Assembly (NCBI RefSeq): GCF_028694605.1
Contig: NZ_JAQVKP010000012.1
Coordinates: 1 to 64,000 of the forward strand
DNA: 64,000 bases
Direction: 5' to 3'
From: Sulfurimonas sp.
Lineage (GTDB): Bacteria > Campylobacterota > Campylobacteria > Campylobacterales > Sulfurimonadaceae
The position numbers and the translations under genes are program-made. The notes beneath the pieces are model-generated. The model saw only the letters and a list, made by a program, of their open reading frames with translations. It made no database searches and had not been told where the DNA came from. How positions within the stretch are numbered: position 1 is the first letter of the stretch; each line of letters opens with the position of its first letter. Below, in pieces: positions 1 to 9,427 of this stretch.

Positions 1-159
1 TTTGATTGATGTTTTGTATTATTTTTGTGGTAAAAAATTATAACATTTACATGATTTCAAAAGGCTTTTTAAAATTTAAATTAGCTTAAATTATTGGTTG
101 TTTGCGGGAATCTGCAAGTGGCTCTAATAATTTTATTTTTGTAACCATTCATAAAATCT

Positions 160-888
160 CTATTTTTTAAATAATTGTCTAATTTTTTTCAAATTGTTTA
201 GTTTTTCTATACTCGTCTGAATAATCTCTTTTGCTCTGTTTGCTATATCTAAATACTCATCACCTTGAGGTTCTATCTTTTCAAGTTCAGCATAGTACAA
301 ATCTTCATTAAGAGAATCTAAACTTTCACTCAATTTATCTAAATCTTCATAGCTTATAAATCGAGATTCTACCAAGTCTTTTAAAATATCCTTATTTTTT
401 GAGATGGCAACCGCTAAATCAAAAATATCTCTTGTTAAATTGTCCTCTTTTCTCCACTTGACCTTTTTAGCGATTATATCTTCTACACTCTCATAGTACA
501 GCTCAAAATCAAGCGGTATTACTGTGTTTAAAATAGGTCTGTTTATAATTGCTTCATTGAGTAAAAAATCCACTTTTATATCGTCTTTGGTTTTTAATTG
601 CACATGATTATTCATACCGTCAAATCTGTACTCAGTTTGGTCAAACAGCGTTGTCTCATCTATATACCACTTAGGATTTAAAAAATCAAAAACTTGGGCT
701 TCCGTTACAAAAATATCTATATCAAAAGATTTTCTATGATTAAAATGAAACATTGCCAACGCAGTCCCGCCGCCAAATACCCACCAGTTTTTAAGAGTGA
801 CTTGATTCTCAATACCTTGTATCAATTCATGGTAAACTTTATTTAGTGCCTCTATCTGTATTTTAAAGTTCTTCAAATAGCCACTCAT
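160..888 (-). CDS. AbiEii/AbiGii-type nucleotidyltransferase toxin
   Basis: A 242-residue protein of the AbiEii (type IV toxin-antitoxin) nucleotidyltransferase family, whose members transfer nucleotides to RNA targets. Visible signature: GGGT at residues 39-42 followed by the acidic pair in FDIDIF (Asp56, Asp58) of the nucleotidyltransferase core, and a second family motif around 142-160 (KWRKEDNLTRDIFDLAV) with conserved Lys, Arg and Asp. Length is close to compact members such as those in Helicobacter. It is the second gene of a leftward pair: its start lies inside the end of the HTH gene (26-bp overlap), so the two are co-translated. The partner is a HigA-like repressor rather than the usual AbiEi. 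Family call is solid; toxicity is inferred. Confidence 0.82.
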   Translation of the reverse strand: MSGYLKNFKIQIEALNKVYHELIQGIENQVTLKNWWVFGGGTALAMFHFNHRKSFDIDIFVTEAQVFDFLNPKWYIDETTLFDQTEYRFDGMNNHVQLKTKDDIKVDFLLNEAIINRPILNTVIPLDFELYYESVEDIIAKKVKWRKEDNLTRDIFDLAVAISKNKDILKDLVESRFISYEDLDKLSESLDSLNEDLYYAELEKIEPQGDEYLDIANRAKEIIQTSIEKLNNLKKIRQLFKK

Positions 889-1435
889 ACTCTTTTATTG
901 CCTTTGCGTTGAACTGATCTAAATAATACTCATATACTCTTTTTATTGCCTTTTTCTTAATACCGTAAAGCTTACAGTACTTAACAACATCTTCATAAGA
1001 GACTTCTCTAAAAAGCGTTGCTATTGCATAGTTGTATTGTTTATCTATTTTAGTTCTTGTAAATATTTCATACAGGTCATTAACTCTATAGTGCATATTC
1101 TTATCACTTATAGAGTTATTGATAGTAGCCAATATCCACTTGGCACTATTTAGCTTCATCTCCTCTTCATTTATTACTTCAAAAGGCTTAATGTCAAAAT
1201 ACCCTTCTTTGTCATTTGCAAGGTCATACTCTAACTGTTTCATTAAAATAAACTCAGGTTTTAGATTGAAAAACTTTGCAAATTTTTTAGCTGTATGGAT
1301 GGTAAAACCTCTTTTGTGTTGATAGAGTTCACTTATGGTTTTTTTACCAATATCAAGCGACTCGCACAATTTATCTTGAGTGATTTTATTTGGATTGATA
1401 TATTTTTCTTTTATAAAGTCTATCGGTGCTATCAT
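863..1435 (-). CDS. HigA-like XRE-family antitoxin with C-terminal extension
   Basis: A 190-residue DNA-binding protein. Residues 1-65 match the HigA addiction-module antidote pattern: an N-terminal PIDFIKE segment, a helix-turn-helix with ITQDKL and KKTISELYQHKRG, then AKKFAKFFNLKPEFIL and LEYDLA. The remaining ~110 residues form an unrecognised, mostly helical extension with many Lys and Tyr, which could be the toxin-neutralising part. It precedes and overlaps the AbiEii-like gene, the normal antitoxin-first order. A perfect inverted repeat lies 36-60 bp upstream of its start and is the obvious site for autoregulation. Pairing a HigA-type regulator with an AbiEii toxin is a less common combination. 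Confidence 0.75.
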   Translation of the reverse strand: MIAPIDFIKEKYINPNKITQDKLCESLDIGKKTISELYQHKRGFTIHTAKKFAKFFNLKPEFILMKQLEYDLANDKEGYFDIKPFEVINEEEMKLNSAKWILATINNSISDKNMHYRVNDLYEIFTRTKIDKQYNYAIATLFREVSYEDVVKYCKLYGIKKKAIKRVYEYYLDQFNAKAIKEYEWLFEEL

Positions 1436-1470
1436 AAAGTTATCCCACTACGATAATAAATATTACTTAA

Positions 1471-1495
1471 AATATTATCATATATAGATAATATT
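1471..1495. promoter_or_regulatory. Palindromic operator of the toxin-antitoxin pair
   Basis: A perfect 9-bp inverted repeat, AATATTATC and GATAATATT, separated by 7 bp, sits just upstream of the HigA-like gene that reads leftward from 1435. A similar half-site (GATAATAAATATT) lies at 1452-1464. Spacing and symmetry fit a dimeric XRE repressor; function is inferred. Confidence 0.6.
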
Positions 1496-1512
1496 GTCAA
1501 CTTTATGTGTAG

Positions 1513-1602
1513 TTATGTATAAATTTTGATGCTCTTGTAGCAGTTAGCCGTGGGCTTTTAGAATACAAAAAGAAAATTACGATAAGGGATTTGAGTAAAT
1601 AA
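1513..1602 (+). pseudogene. Possible 3' remnant of a gene
   Basis: A 29-codon open frame on the + strand without its own start ends in TAA at 1600-1602. The translation includes DALVAVSRGLLEYKKK and ends TIRDLSK, with normal protein-like composition although the surroundings are very AT-rich. It lies between the toxin-antitoxin pair and purH and may be the tail of a gene lost when the pair was acquired. No family is recognised; it could be chance. Confidence 0.22.
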
Positions 1603-1640
1603 AGATTATTTTTCAAAATAACTAATTTAATAAATAGATA

Positions 1641-1663
1641 AAAGCCTCTTTAATAGAGGCTTT
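1641..1663 (-). terminator. Terminator downstream of purH
   Basis: A 9-bp stem, AAAGCCTCT and AGAGGCTTT, with a 5-nt loop lies 9 bp beyond the purH stop. On the leftward transcript it ends in a short U run; on the + strand it is followed by seven T, so it could act in both directions. Confidence 0.7.
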
Positions 1664-1671
1664 TTTTAGAT

Positions 1672-3207
1672 TTAGTGCAAAAAGTGTCTAACTCCTGAGA
1701 AGTATAAGCTCATACCATACTCATTGGCAGCAGCGATAACCTCATCGTCTCTTATGCTTCCGCCCGGTTCTATGACACTTTTTACGCCTGCTGCGGCAGC
1801 TGCGTCTATGCTATCACGGAATGGGAAGAATGCTTCGCTTGCAAGTGCTGCACCTGCTACATCAAGCCCCATCTCTTTTGCTTTTTTAAGTGCGCATTGA
1901 CTCGCATCTACACGGCTAGTCATTCCCATGCCCACAGCCACCATAGCAGAATTTTTTACATAAACGACACAGTTTGATTTTGTAAGAGATGCTACTTTAT
2001 ACGCAATCTCCATATCTTTCTTCTCCTGAGCGGTTGCTTCTCTTGTAGTCATAAGTTTTGCATTTTTAACTTCATCGTCACTTACTTTGTCGGCGTCTTG
2101 ATATACAAATCCACCGTCTATATGTTTAAAGTCTTTTTCATCGTTTGCCAAAACAAGCTTGTCACAACCCATTTCAAAGAGCTTGATGCGTTTTTTGCTC
2201 TCAAAAACTTCTAGCGCTTCCTCTGTAAAACGCCCTGCAATGATAACCTCTAAAAAAATCTCATTCATCTTTAGTGCCAACTCTTTTGTTACAACACCGT
2301 TTACCGCCACAACACCGCCAAACGCCGATACAGGGTCACATTTTAGAGCTTCAACATAAGCATCCACAAGATTGTCACGGATAGCAAATCCGCAAGGATT
2401 TCCATGCTTTGTTATACAGATAGCATTTTCGCTTCCAAAAGCAGAGGCAATTTTGACCGCACCGCTTAGGTCGTTTAGGTTGTTAAAACTCGCTTCGCCT
2501 TTTAGGGTTTTAAAGTTGTTTGTATAGTGTTTGTCAAATTCGTACAAAGCGCCGTTTTGATGAGGATTTTCGCCATAACGGGTATTCATCACTTTATTTC
2601 CGACTATAAACTGTTTTTCGCCAAAGCCGCCGTTGAAACGCTTGTTCATATAGTTTGCTATCATAGAGTCATAAGCCGCCGTATGCTCGTAAGCTTTTAT
2701 CATTAAGCCTCTTCTAAACTCCAGCGTATTTTTCTCATTCTCTATCGCATCTATAACTTTTGCATAGTCATTTGCATCGGTAACTATCATAACACTGTCA
2801 AAGTTTTTTGCAGCCGAGCGAACCATAGCAGGTCCGCCGATGTCGATGTTTTCTATAATCTCTTCAAAATCATCAGTTTTTTCGATTGTAGCTTTAAACG
2901 GATAGAGATTTACACAAACAAGGTCAATCGCCTCTACCCCAAGCTCTTTTGCCTGATCTAAATGCGACTGCTTGTCACGGCGATGCAAAATTCCGCCATG
3001 CACAAACGGGTTTAGAGTTTTTACGCGACCTTCAAAACACTCTGGAAACTTTGTAACCTCATCTATCTCAATAGCTTTGATGCCGTTTTCAACAAGTATC
3101 TTGTATGTTCCACCCGTGGAGATGATTTCAAAACCGTTTTTTACCAAAGATGTGCAAAACTCAACCACACCGCTCTTATCGCTTACGCTTACCAACGCTC
3201 TTTTCAT
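1672..3207 (-). CDS. purH: Bifunctional AICAR formyltransferase / IMP cyclohydrolase
   Basis: A 511-residue enzyme for the last two steps of de novo IMP synthesis: formyl transfer from 10-formyl-THF to AICAR, then ring closure. The N-terminal IMP cyclohydrolase domain (1-195, methylglyoxal-synthase-like fold) shows ISTGGT and [12 protein letters not shown]. The C-terminal transferase domain carries [18 protein letters not shown] and the catalytic Lys267-His268 in [10 protein letters not shown]. Full family length. It stands alone rather than in an operon, with a terminator behind it and a 14-bp palindrome in front. It works with PurL, PurC, PurS and PurQ encoded elsewhere in this window. Confidence 0.97.
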   Translation of the reverse strand: MKRALVSVSDKSGVVEFCTSLVKNGFEIISTGGTYKILVENGIKAIEIDEVTKFPECFEGRVKTLNPFVHGGILHRRDKQSHLDQAKELGVEAIDLVCVNLYPFKATIEKTDDFEEIIENIDIGGPAMVRSAAKNFDSVMIVTDANDYAKVIDAIENEKNTLEFRRGLMIKAYEHTAAYDSMIANYMNKRFNGGFGEKQFIVGNKVMNTRYGENPHQNGALYEFDKHYTNNFKTLKGEASFNNLNDLSGAVKIASAFGSENAICITKHGNPCGFAIRDNLVDAYVEALKCDPVSAFGGVVAVNGVVTKELALKMNEIFLEVIIAGRFTEEALEVFESKKRIKLFEMGCDKLVLANDEKDFKHIDGGFVYQDADKVSDDEVKNAKLMTTREATAQEKKDMEIAYKVASLTKSNCVVYVKNSAMVAVGMGMTSRVDASQCALKKAKEMGLDVAGAALASEAFFPFRDSIDAAAAAGVKSVIEPGGSIRDDEVIAAANEYGMSLYFSGVRHFLH

Positions 3208-3241
3208 GAAAATTTCCTAAAAAAATAAATTGACGAATTTT

Positions 3242-3255
3242 ATCTCAATTGAGAT
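3242..3255. promoter_or_regulatory. Perfect palindrome upstream of purH
   Basis: ATCTCAATTGAGAT is a perfect 14-bp palindrome 35-48 bp upstream of the purH start. It may be a repressor site, but no copy was seen before purL or purC, so a shared purine operator is not supported. Function unknown. Confidence 0.3.
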
Positions 3256-3322
3256 TAGAAGATGGTAAACTTAAAAAAATGAAATGAGAGGTGGCTTATG
3301 AAGTTTTTAAGATGGAAGAATT

Positions 3323-5287
3323 TTAAACGATAGTATCTGTCGGTTCTCCAAAATAATAGCCTTGTGAAAAATCCACTTCGAGTTCTTGAACTTTTTGAAA
3401 AACATTTTTAGAGTGTACAAACTCGGCTATGGTTTTAATCCCCATATTTTTAGCAAAATTTACGATTGTTTTCGTAATCATTTGAGAATTACCGTCTATA
3501 TCTACGCCCTTTATCATTGAGCCATCTATCTTTATGTAGTCAACTTTGAGTTTCATAAGATAATCAAAATTTGAGTATCCTGTTCCAAAATCATCTATCG
3601 CTATTCTTACTCCGTATTTTTTAACATTGTCTATAAATTCCAAAACCTGCTCAAAATTTTCTATGCCTTCGGACTCTATTATCTCAAAGACTATTTTTTC
3701 GCCTATTGAACTCTCTTTTAGTCTATCTATAATAAATTTATTTACTTCTTTATTCAAAATATCTTCGACAGAGATATTTATGGATACCGAATATGGTAAA
3801 TTTTGGAATTTTTGGAATGTTTTTTCAACTATTATTTTTGTAAGCTGATGATAAAGTTTATTTTTCTTGGCTAATTCTAAAAAATGAACAGGCGAAATAT
3901 ATACCCCATTAGCGTCAATCATTCTTATCAATGCCTCATACTTCACTATCTCTTGTGTTTTACAATCTACTATAGGTTGAAAAATCGGTACTATTCTGTC
4001 TTCTTCTATCGCTTTTTTTAAGCGTTTTGTCCAGTCAAAGTTTTTTTCGTACTCTTTTGCCATATACATAGTTTTTTCATCATACACCAAAAAGTCTTTT
4101 TTGTTTTTCTTTGCAATTTTTAGCGCAATATCCGCATTTTCAAGCAATGTCTCATAGCCATAGGAGATGCCGAATGTTGCGCTTAAGCTTACCTCGCTGT
4201 TGCCGTCGATTTTAAAACTTTTTTGTGAAATTTTTTCACTTAACACAGACGCAAATATCTTAAACACTTCTATATCCATAGCTTTGTCGCACAGATATGA
4301 AAACTCATCTGAATGAAGCCTGTACAACGCATTGCCACCAAACATATTTTCCTTTAAAAACTCGGCAAAATCTTTAAGAATAGAATCACCCGCTTCATTT
4401 CCGTATAAATCGTTTATCTCCTGAAAAGAGTCTATATTTATAATCATCAAAAATGAGTTTTTCTTCTCTTCCAGTCTTTCGGTTAATCGTCTTCTATTTT
4501 CCAATCCCGTTAAACTGTCATAATAAAATTGATGTTCGATTGAGTCTAGCATAGTATTAAAAACATCTTTTATGGAGTCTATCTCCTCTATGTTATCATT
4601 TACTTCTACTCTTTTTTTCATATCATGCGACTTTGTTATGCTTTGAATGACATTTGAAAAATTTTTGATTGGCTTAATAATATACTGGTTAAACTCGATA
4701 AATACGGCTATAAAAACCACAAGTGAAAATATAGTGATAAATATAATAAAAAAGTTTATCATCTCATCTAGCGATATTTTTAGATTGACTACTGGGTACG
4801 ATATATCTATAATACCAAGTACATCGTTCTCTTTGGCATTTGTATGGCATCTAAGGCAATCCTGTTTTGCCGTAACGGGATAGTAGTATCTTATAAAATT
4901 TGAATTGGATATATTCAATATCTCTTCGCCGTTCATAGCTTTTTGTATATCAAGATTTGTACCGATAGCCCGCCTGTCCTTTTCTATAACGCCAAAAATT
5001 TCCGATACCGTCTCCGTTCTGTAAACATCAACTTTCATAGACGGATCTACACGGTTTAATCTGATAATAATTTCTCTTAAATCCTCTTTATTCCATCCCT
5101 TTTGCATAGCGGAGTATAAACTTTCAAAAACCAACATACTAGTTTTTTTTGCATCCACATGCGCAAGACTGGATATTGCATTTTTTTTCATATACTCACC
5201 GTATATAAAGGCGGATATAAGAGTAAAAACAAGTGTTATCAACATGATTTTTGCAGTTATTCTGGTATATGTTGTTTTATTGTTCAT
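3323..5287 (-). CDS. Haem-sensor GGDEF/EAL protein, probable c-di-GMP phosphodiesterase
   Basis: A 654-residue inner-membrane signalling protein. Order: TM helix 12-30; periplasmic domain 31-177 of the DUF3365/Tll0287-like type with a c-type haem motif CLRCH at 144-148; TM helix 178-198; HAMP 200-253; GGDEF domain 255-405; EAL domain from about 420. The GGDEF signature is degenerate (LHSDEF, 324-329), so cyclase activity is unlikely. The EAL domain keeps YEALIR, SINIS, FEIIES, DDFGTGYS, YIKIDGSM, IAEFV and SQGYYFGEP, the residues needed for Mg binding and catalysis. It therefore probably hydrolyses c-di-GMP in response to a redox or gas signal at the haem. Transcribed alone. Confidence 0.88.
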   Translation of the reverse strand: MNNKTTYTRITAKIMLITLVFTLISAFIYGEYMKKNAISSLAHVDAKKTSMLVFESLYSAMQKGWNKEDLREIIIRLNRVDPSMKVDVYRTETVSEIFGVIEKDRRAIGTNLDIQKAMNGEEILNISNSNFIRYYYPVTAKQDCLRCHTNAKENDVLGIIDISYPVVNLKISLDEMINFFIIFITIFSLVVFIAVFIEFNQYIIKPIKNFSNVIQSITKSHDMKKRVEVNDNIEEIDSIKDVFNTMLDSIEHQFYYDSLTGLENRRRLTERLEEKKNSFLMIINIDSFQEINDLYGNEAGDSILKDFAEFLKENMFGGNALYRLHSDEFSYLCDKAMDIEVFKIFASVLSEKISQKSFKIDGNSEVSLSATFGISYGYETLLENADIALKIAKKNKKDFLVYDEKTMYMAKEYEKNFDWTKRLKKAIEEDRIVPIFQPIVDCKTQEIVKYEALIRMIDANGVYISPVHFLELAKKNKLYHQLTKIIVEKTFQKFQNLPYSVSINISVEDILNKEVNKFIIDRLKESSIGEKIVFEIIESEGIENFEQVLEFIDNVKKYGVRIAIDDFGTGYSNFDYLMKLKVDYIKIDGSMIKGVDIDGNSQMITKTIVNFAKNMGIKTIAEFVHSKNVFQKVQELEVDFSQGYYFGEPTDTIV

Positions 5288-5464
5288 AACTGCGCTAAAG
5301 CCTTTTTATAGTAGTTGTCTTAAAGTAATATGAAAAAATATATATCGCGTATTATACTTAAAAAAATTTTAAACTTTGTTTTAATACTATTTTTTAAAAT
5401 AAAGTTCCGCAAAAACTCTAATATGGTGTTTTTTATTAAAATATCTATTTTATAAGGTTGATAA

Positions 5465-6154
5465 ATGAGCAGTAAAGTAATTTCTCTTCAAATCGGTAAA
5501 GTAAAAGCGTACGGTAAAAAAGAGTCTAAAGATTTTTTGGGTAAATACTGGGAAAGCGGCTCTTTTAAAGAGCCTACACTTGAGAGACTCTGGGCTGGCA
5601 AACTAGGTCTAAGCGGCGATGAAGTGGCCGACAAAGTACATCATGGCGGAGAGGAGAAAGCCATTTTTGCCAATAGTTACGAAAATTACAATGAGTGGAG
5701 TGAGTTTTTAGGCAAGGAGATACCTTTTGGTGCGCTTGCTGAAAATCTCACTATCTCAGGACTTCATGAAAGCAGTGTATGTTTAGGCGACATCCACAAA
5801 ATCAGCGAGGTCATACTCCAAGTCTCACAACCTAGAAAACCATGCTGGAAGATATCAAAACGGTGGAACAACAAAAAATTTACTCATGAGATTTACGCAA
5901 CGGGACTTACAGGCTGGTACTATCGTGTTCTTGAAGAAGGGTTTATAAAAGCAGGTGATGAAATTGTTGTTCTCCCGCACGAGGAGGAGCGTATCTCGAT
6001 TCTTGATGCAAATATGGCTTTTGCCAACCCCATCATGCATAGAGAAATTTTGGAAAAAATCTTAACTATCCCCTCTATTGCTCCGTCTTACAGAACAAGC
6101 ATAGAGAAGAGAATTGAGGGAGAATTTTCACTTGAGTATATGAGAGTAGATTAG
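5465..6154 (+). CDS. MOSC domain protein, YiiM-like
   Basis: A 229-residue MOSC-domain protein. MOSC proteins handle sulfur bound to cysteine in molybdenum-cofactor chemistry; YiiM-like members act in detoxification of N-hydroxylated compounds. The core (residues 30-165) shows the [13 protein letters not shown] segment and the conserved Cys127 in QPRKPCWK, the expected catalytic cysteine. A C-terminal helical tail follows, as in YiiM. Weak ribosome site AAGG lies about 11 nt before ATG. The stop overlaps the stop of the convergent purL by 4 bp. Substrate cannot be read from sequence. Confidence 0.85.
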   Translation: MSSKVISLQIGKVKAYGKKESKDFLGKYWESGSFKEPTLERLWAGKLGLSGDEVADKVHHGGEEKAIFANSYENYNEWSEFLGKEIPFGALAENLTISGLHESSVCLGDIHKISEVILQVSQPRKPCWKISKRWNNKKFTHEIYATGLTGWYYRVLEEGFIKAGDEIVVLPHEEERISILDANMAFANPIMHREILEKILTIPSIAPSYRTSIEKRIEGEFSLEYMRVD

Positions 6155-8367
6155 ATATCTCTCTCGATTACTCTTTTAAATGTGTTAAAGTAGTTGTCTT
6201 GAAGCTCACTCATGCTCATCTCAACATTATTGATTTTGATTTTATCTCCGCCTACAGTTCCGATTTTTTGACAAAACATTTGACCTCCGCTTAATGATTC
6301 AAATGAAGCAGCATCTTCTTGTCTTACCTCTACGATAGCACGGCTCATAGTCTCAGAGAAGATGTCTCTCTCGTCTTCAACCAACATTCTTGCACTACAT
6401 CCAAGACCGCTTACCGCCGCCATTTTTGCCAATGCTATAGCAACACCGCCGCTGCTTGCATCTTTAGCGCATCTAAGCAGCCCTCTTTTGTTTGCCTCAA
6501 TAACCAAATCCCAAAGATAAAGCTCTTTTTCGTAGTCAACTTCAGGAAGTTTTCCGGCAACCGTACCGCAAATCTCTTTCATGTAAAGAGAACCGCCAAA
6601 CTCACTTGCACTCTCTCCTACAAGATAAATAGAATTTCCCTCTTCTTGAAAACTTGACATCAAAACTTTGTTTGCGTCATCGTTTACGCCAACCGTTGCG
6701 ATAGATGGAGTTGGGAAAACAGATACACCGTTTGTCTCATTGTAAAGCGAAACATTGCCGCCGATAACAGGAGTACTCAGTGCCGCACAAGCCTCTTTGA
6801 TACCCAAACAGCTCTCGCCGAACTGCCACATAACCTCAGGATTTTCTGGGTTTCCAAAGTTAAGACAATCAGTAATCGCCAAAGGTCTGGCCCCGCTCAT
6901 AGCAACATTTCTACCGCTCTCGATAACCGCTGCCGCCGCTCCGCCTTTTGGGTCTATGTAGCAGTAACGGACATTACAGTCAGCCGACATTGCAAGTGCT
7001 TTGCCGTTCTCTTTTACACGGATAACGGAAGCGTCAAGCATACCGCCTTTTTTGATGGTATTCGTCTGCACCATTGAGTCATACTGAGTATATATCCATG
7101 ATTTATCAACCACTTCCATAGACTTCGTAAGTCTCTCAAATGCCTCTTGGTTTGATACGCGAGGAAAATCGTTGATAGTAACATCTGCAATTTTGTCTAA
7201 GTATGCAGGGCGAACCATCGGGCGTTTAAGAACAGGTGCTTCTTCGCTTACAGGATTTACAGGAACTTCCGCTACTTTTTCTCCATGCCAGAAAAGCTCC
7301 ATGTTTCCGGTGTTCGTTACCTCACCGATAACCGCAGCATCCAAATCCCACTTCTCAAATATCTTGATGATTTCGGCTTCGCTTCCCTTTTTCGCACAAA
7401 GAAGCATTCTCTCTTGAGATTCGCTTAACATAAAGTCGTATGGCTGCATACCTTCTTCACGGGCAGGAACTCTATCTAAATGCATAATCATGCCGCTTCC
7501 GCTACGTCCTGCCATCTCGAATGAACTGGAAGTAAGCCCCGCCGCACCCATATCTTGGATACCTACGACATGGTCAGTTTTAAATAGCTCTAAACAAGCT
7601 TCTAGCAGAAGTTTTTCCGTAAAAGGATCTCCTACTTGAACAGTCGGACGAAGAGATTTTGACTCTTCAGTGAAACTATCCGAACTCATAACAGCTCCGC
7701 CAAGACCGTCACGACCGGTTTTTGCGCCTACATAAATAACAGGGTTTCCTATACCGTCAGCTCTGCCGTAAAATATCTCATCACTTTTTGCAAGTCCCAG
7801 CGTAAAAGCATTTACCAAAATATTACCGTTATAGCACTCGTCAAAACTTGTCTCTCCGCCGATTGTCGGAACTCCCATACAGTTTCCGTAACCGCCGATA
7901 CCCGCTACAACACCGCGGACAAGGTATCTTTGATGAGCTGAGACTTTATCGTCGTTTAAAACATTTCCAAATCTAAGAGCATTTAAGTTTGCAATAGGTC
8001 TGGCACCCATAGTAAATACATCACGCATGATTCCGCCTACACCCGTTGCAGCCCCTTGGTACGGTTCTATAAAGCTTGGGTGGTTATGCGACTCCATCTT
8101 AAATACCGCTGCATAGCCGTCTCCTATGTCTATAACACCCGCATTTTCACCCGGACCTTGAATAACCCACGGAGCTTTTGTCGGAAATCCGCTTAAGTGA
8201 ACTTTTGAAGATTTATAGCTACAGTGTTCGCTCCACATTGCGGAAAAAATCCCAATCTCAACAAGATTAGGCTCACGCCCTAAAATCTGCTTAATATGCG
8301 CATAATCATCGCTTGAAAGCTTATGTGATGCAAGTACTTTTTCAATGTTTTCTAGTTGTTGGCTCAC
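6151..8367 (-). CDS. purL: Phosphoribosylformylglycinamidine synthase subunit II
   Basis: A 738-residue small-type PurL, the ATP-dependent synthetase subunit that converts FGAR to FGAM using ammonia supplied by PurQ, with PurS as the bridging subunit. N-terminal [11 protein letters not shown] (45-55) and MESHNHPS (91-98) are the conserved metal and substrate segments; [12 protein letters not shown] follows, and a second AIRS-like half includes [10 protein letters not shown]. It lacks the glutaminase domain of large PurL, which agrees with separate purS and purQ at 58 kb. Not adjacent to another purine gene. Converges on the MOSC gene with a 4-bp overlap. Confidence 0.97.
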   Translation of the reverse strand: MSQQLENIEKVLASHKLSSDDYAHIKQILGREPNLVEIGIFSAMWSEHCSYKSSKVHLSGFPTKAPWVIQGPGENAGVIDIGDGYAAVFKMESHNHPSFIEPYQGAATGVGGIMRDVFTMGARPIANLNALRFGNVLNDDKVSAHQRYLVRGVVAGIGGYGNCMGVPTIGGETSFDECYNGNILVNAFTLGLAKSDEIFYGRADGIGNPVIYVGAKTGRDGLGGAVMSSDSFTEESKSLRPTVQVGDPFTEKLLLEACLELFKTDHVVGIQDMGAAGLTSSSFEMAGRSGSGMIMHLDRVPAREEGMQPYDFMLSESQERMLLCAKKGSEAEIIKIFEKWDLDAAVIGEVTNTGNMELFWHGEKVAEVPVNPVSEEAPVLKRPMVRPAYLDKIADVTINDFPRVSNQEAFERLTKSMEVVDKSWIYTQYDSMVQTNTIKKGGMLDASVIRVKENGKALAMSADCNVRYCYIDPKGGAAAAVIESGRNVAMSGARPLAITDCLNFGNPENPEVMWQFGESCLGIKEACAALSTPVIGGNVSLYNETNGVSVFPTPSIATVGVNDDANKVLMSSFQEEGNSIYLVGESASEFGGSLYMKEICGTVAGKLPEVDYEKELYLWDLVIEANKRGLLRCAKDASSGGVAIALAKMAAVSGLGCSARMLVEDERDIFSETMSRAIVEVRQEDAASFESLSGGQMFCQKIGTVGGDKIKINNVEMSMSELQDNYFNTFKRVIERDI

Positions 8368-8441
8368 GGGGAATCCTAAAAATTTGGTTTTTAAGCGGTG
8401 ATTATATCCAATGTGAGGTAAAAAGAGTTTTAAGGGTACCT

Positions 8442-8966
8442 CTAATGAAAAGAGAAGTGCTCTTTGGTGCGGATATTTTTTTTGAGCGAAAAGATATTTT
8501 TGTAGAAAATCTCTAAAATTTCATACTCTTTTTTTCCGTTTGGAAGCTGTAGCTTAAACTGATCATCTGCCTCTTTGCCAAGAAGCGCACGGGCAAGCGG
8601 GGAGTGTATGCTTATAAGCCCGTTTTCCGGCTCAGACTCTAAAACACCGCAAATCGTATAACACTCCTCTTCATCGGTTTCAATGTTGCAGATGCGTACG
8701 CTGCTTCCAAAACTAACCCGCTCATGAGAGAGGCGGGACGGGTCGATGATTTGAGCTTTTTGTATCAGTGAGTTGAGATAAAAAAGCCTTTTGTCAATGT
8801 GGCGAAGCTTCTCTTTTGCCGCTTGATAGTCCGCATTTTCGCTTCTGTCTCCCAAAGCCGCCGCAACAAGTTTTTCATGTGCAACTTTTGGCTTTTCCAC
8901 TTCAAGCAAAAACTTAAACTCCCCCACTAACATATCATATCCCTCAACACTCATAGGCTCTTGCAA
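8442..8966 (-). CDS. GreA/GreB-family transcript cleavage factor
   Basis: A 174-residue Gre factor that enters the RNA polymerase secondary channel and stimulates cleavage of backtracked RNA. The coiled-coil N-terminal domain holds the acidic tip motif [14 protein letters not shown], and [17 protein letters not shown] is family-typical; the C-terminal FKBP-like domain follows, with about 12 extra basic residues at the end. A TTG start is preferred because AGAGG lies 7 nt upstream, while the first ATG, four codons in, is too far from it. An unknown gene lies 12 bp upstream and is probably co-transcribed. Whether it acts as GreA or GreB is unclear. Confidence 0.85.
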   Translation of the reverse strand: MQEPMSVEGYDMLVGEFKFLLEVEKPKVAHEKLVAAALGDRSENADYQAAKEKLRHIDKRLFYLNSLIQKAQIIDPSRLSHERVSFGSSVRICNIETDEEECYTICGVLESEPENGLISIHSPLARALLGKEADDQFKLQLPNGKKEYEILEIFYKNIFSLKKNIRTKEHFSFH

Positions 8967-8978
8967 ACATCTACCTCT

Positions 8979-9305
8979 TTATGCGTTAAACCCTACTATG
9001 TAGTAGGTGTTTTTATTGTCTAGTTTTTCAACTTTTACTTTATATTTTTCGCTGAAATGCTTAACTTTTTCATGCGCTTCCTGCGCCATCTCAGGGGATG
9101 GAGTGTCTATTTTGATTTTAAAGCAGTCATTTGAATTTGACATTGCGACATAAGCGTCATCCACTCTTAAGTGGTCGTTTAAGTCCATGATATGTTTTTG
9201 TATTTTCTCATACCCTTGTGTATTTTCTTCAATCTTCTCAAGTTGTTTAAGTAACGCCTCATTTGGCACATACCCTAACTGAACCAGAACTGCTTCTCTT
9301 TGCAT
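8979..9305 (-). CDS. Conserved-looking small protein of unknown function
   Basis: A 108-residue soluble protein with no recognised family. It has no signal peptide or membrane segment. Residues 15-50 are helical with heptad-like Leu and Ile, and the second half looks alpha/beta (FKIKIDTPSPEMAQEAHEKV). It lies 12 bp upstream of the Gre-factor gene on the same strand and probably heads that operon. No function is assigned. Confidence 0.65.
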   Translation of the reverse strand: MQREAVLVQLGYVPNEALLKQLEKIEENTQGYEKIQKHIMDLNDHLRVDDAYVAMSNSNDCFKIKIDTPSPEMAQEAHEKVKHFSEKYKVKVEKLDNKNTYYIVGFNA

Positions 9306-9427
9306 AGATTTTTCCTTTTTACAATTTTGTCGGTATATGGTAACGATATTTTGTAAATATTCAGTGCTTTTTTATAAACATAAATGTATCATCAAATCAA
9401 ATTTTTAGCTACAAAAGAGAGCATTAC

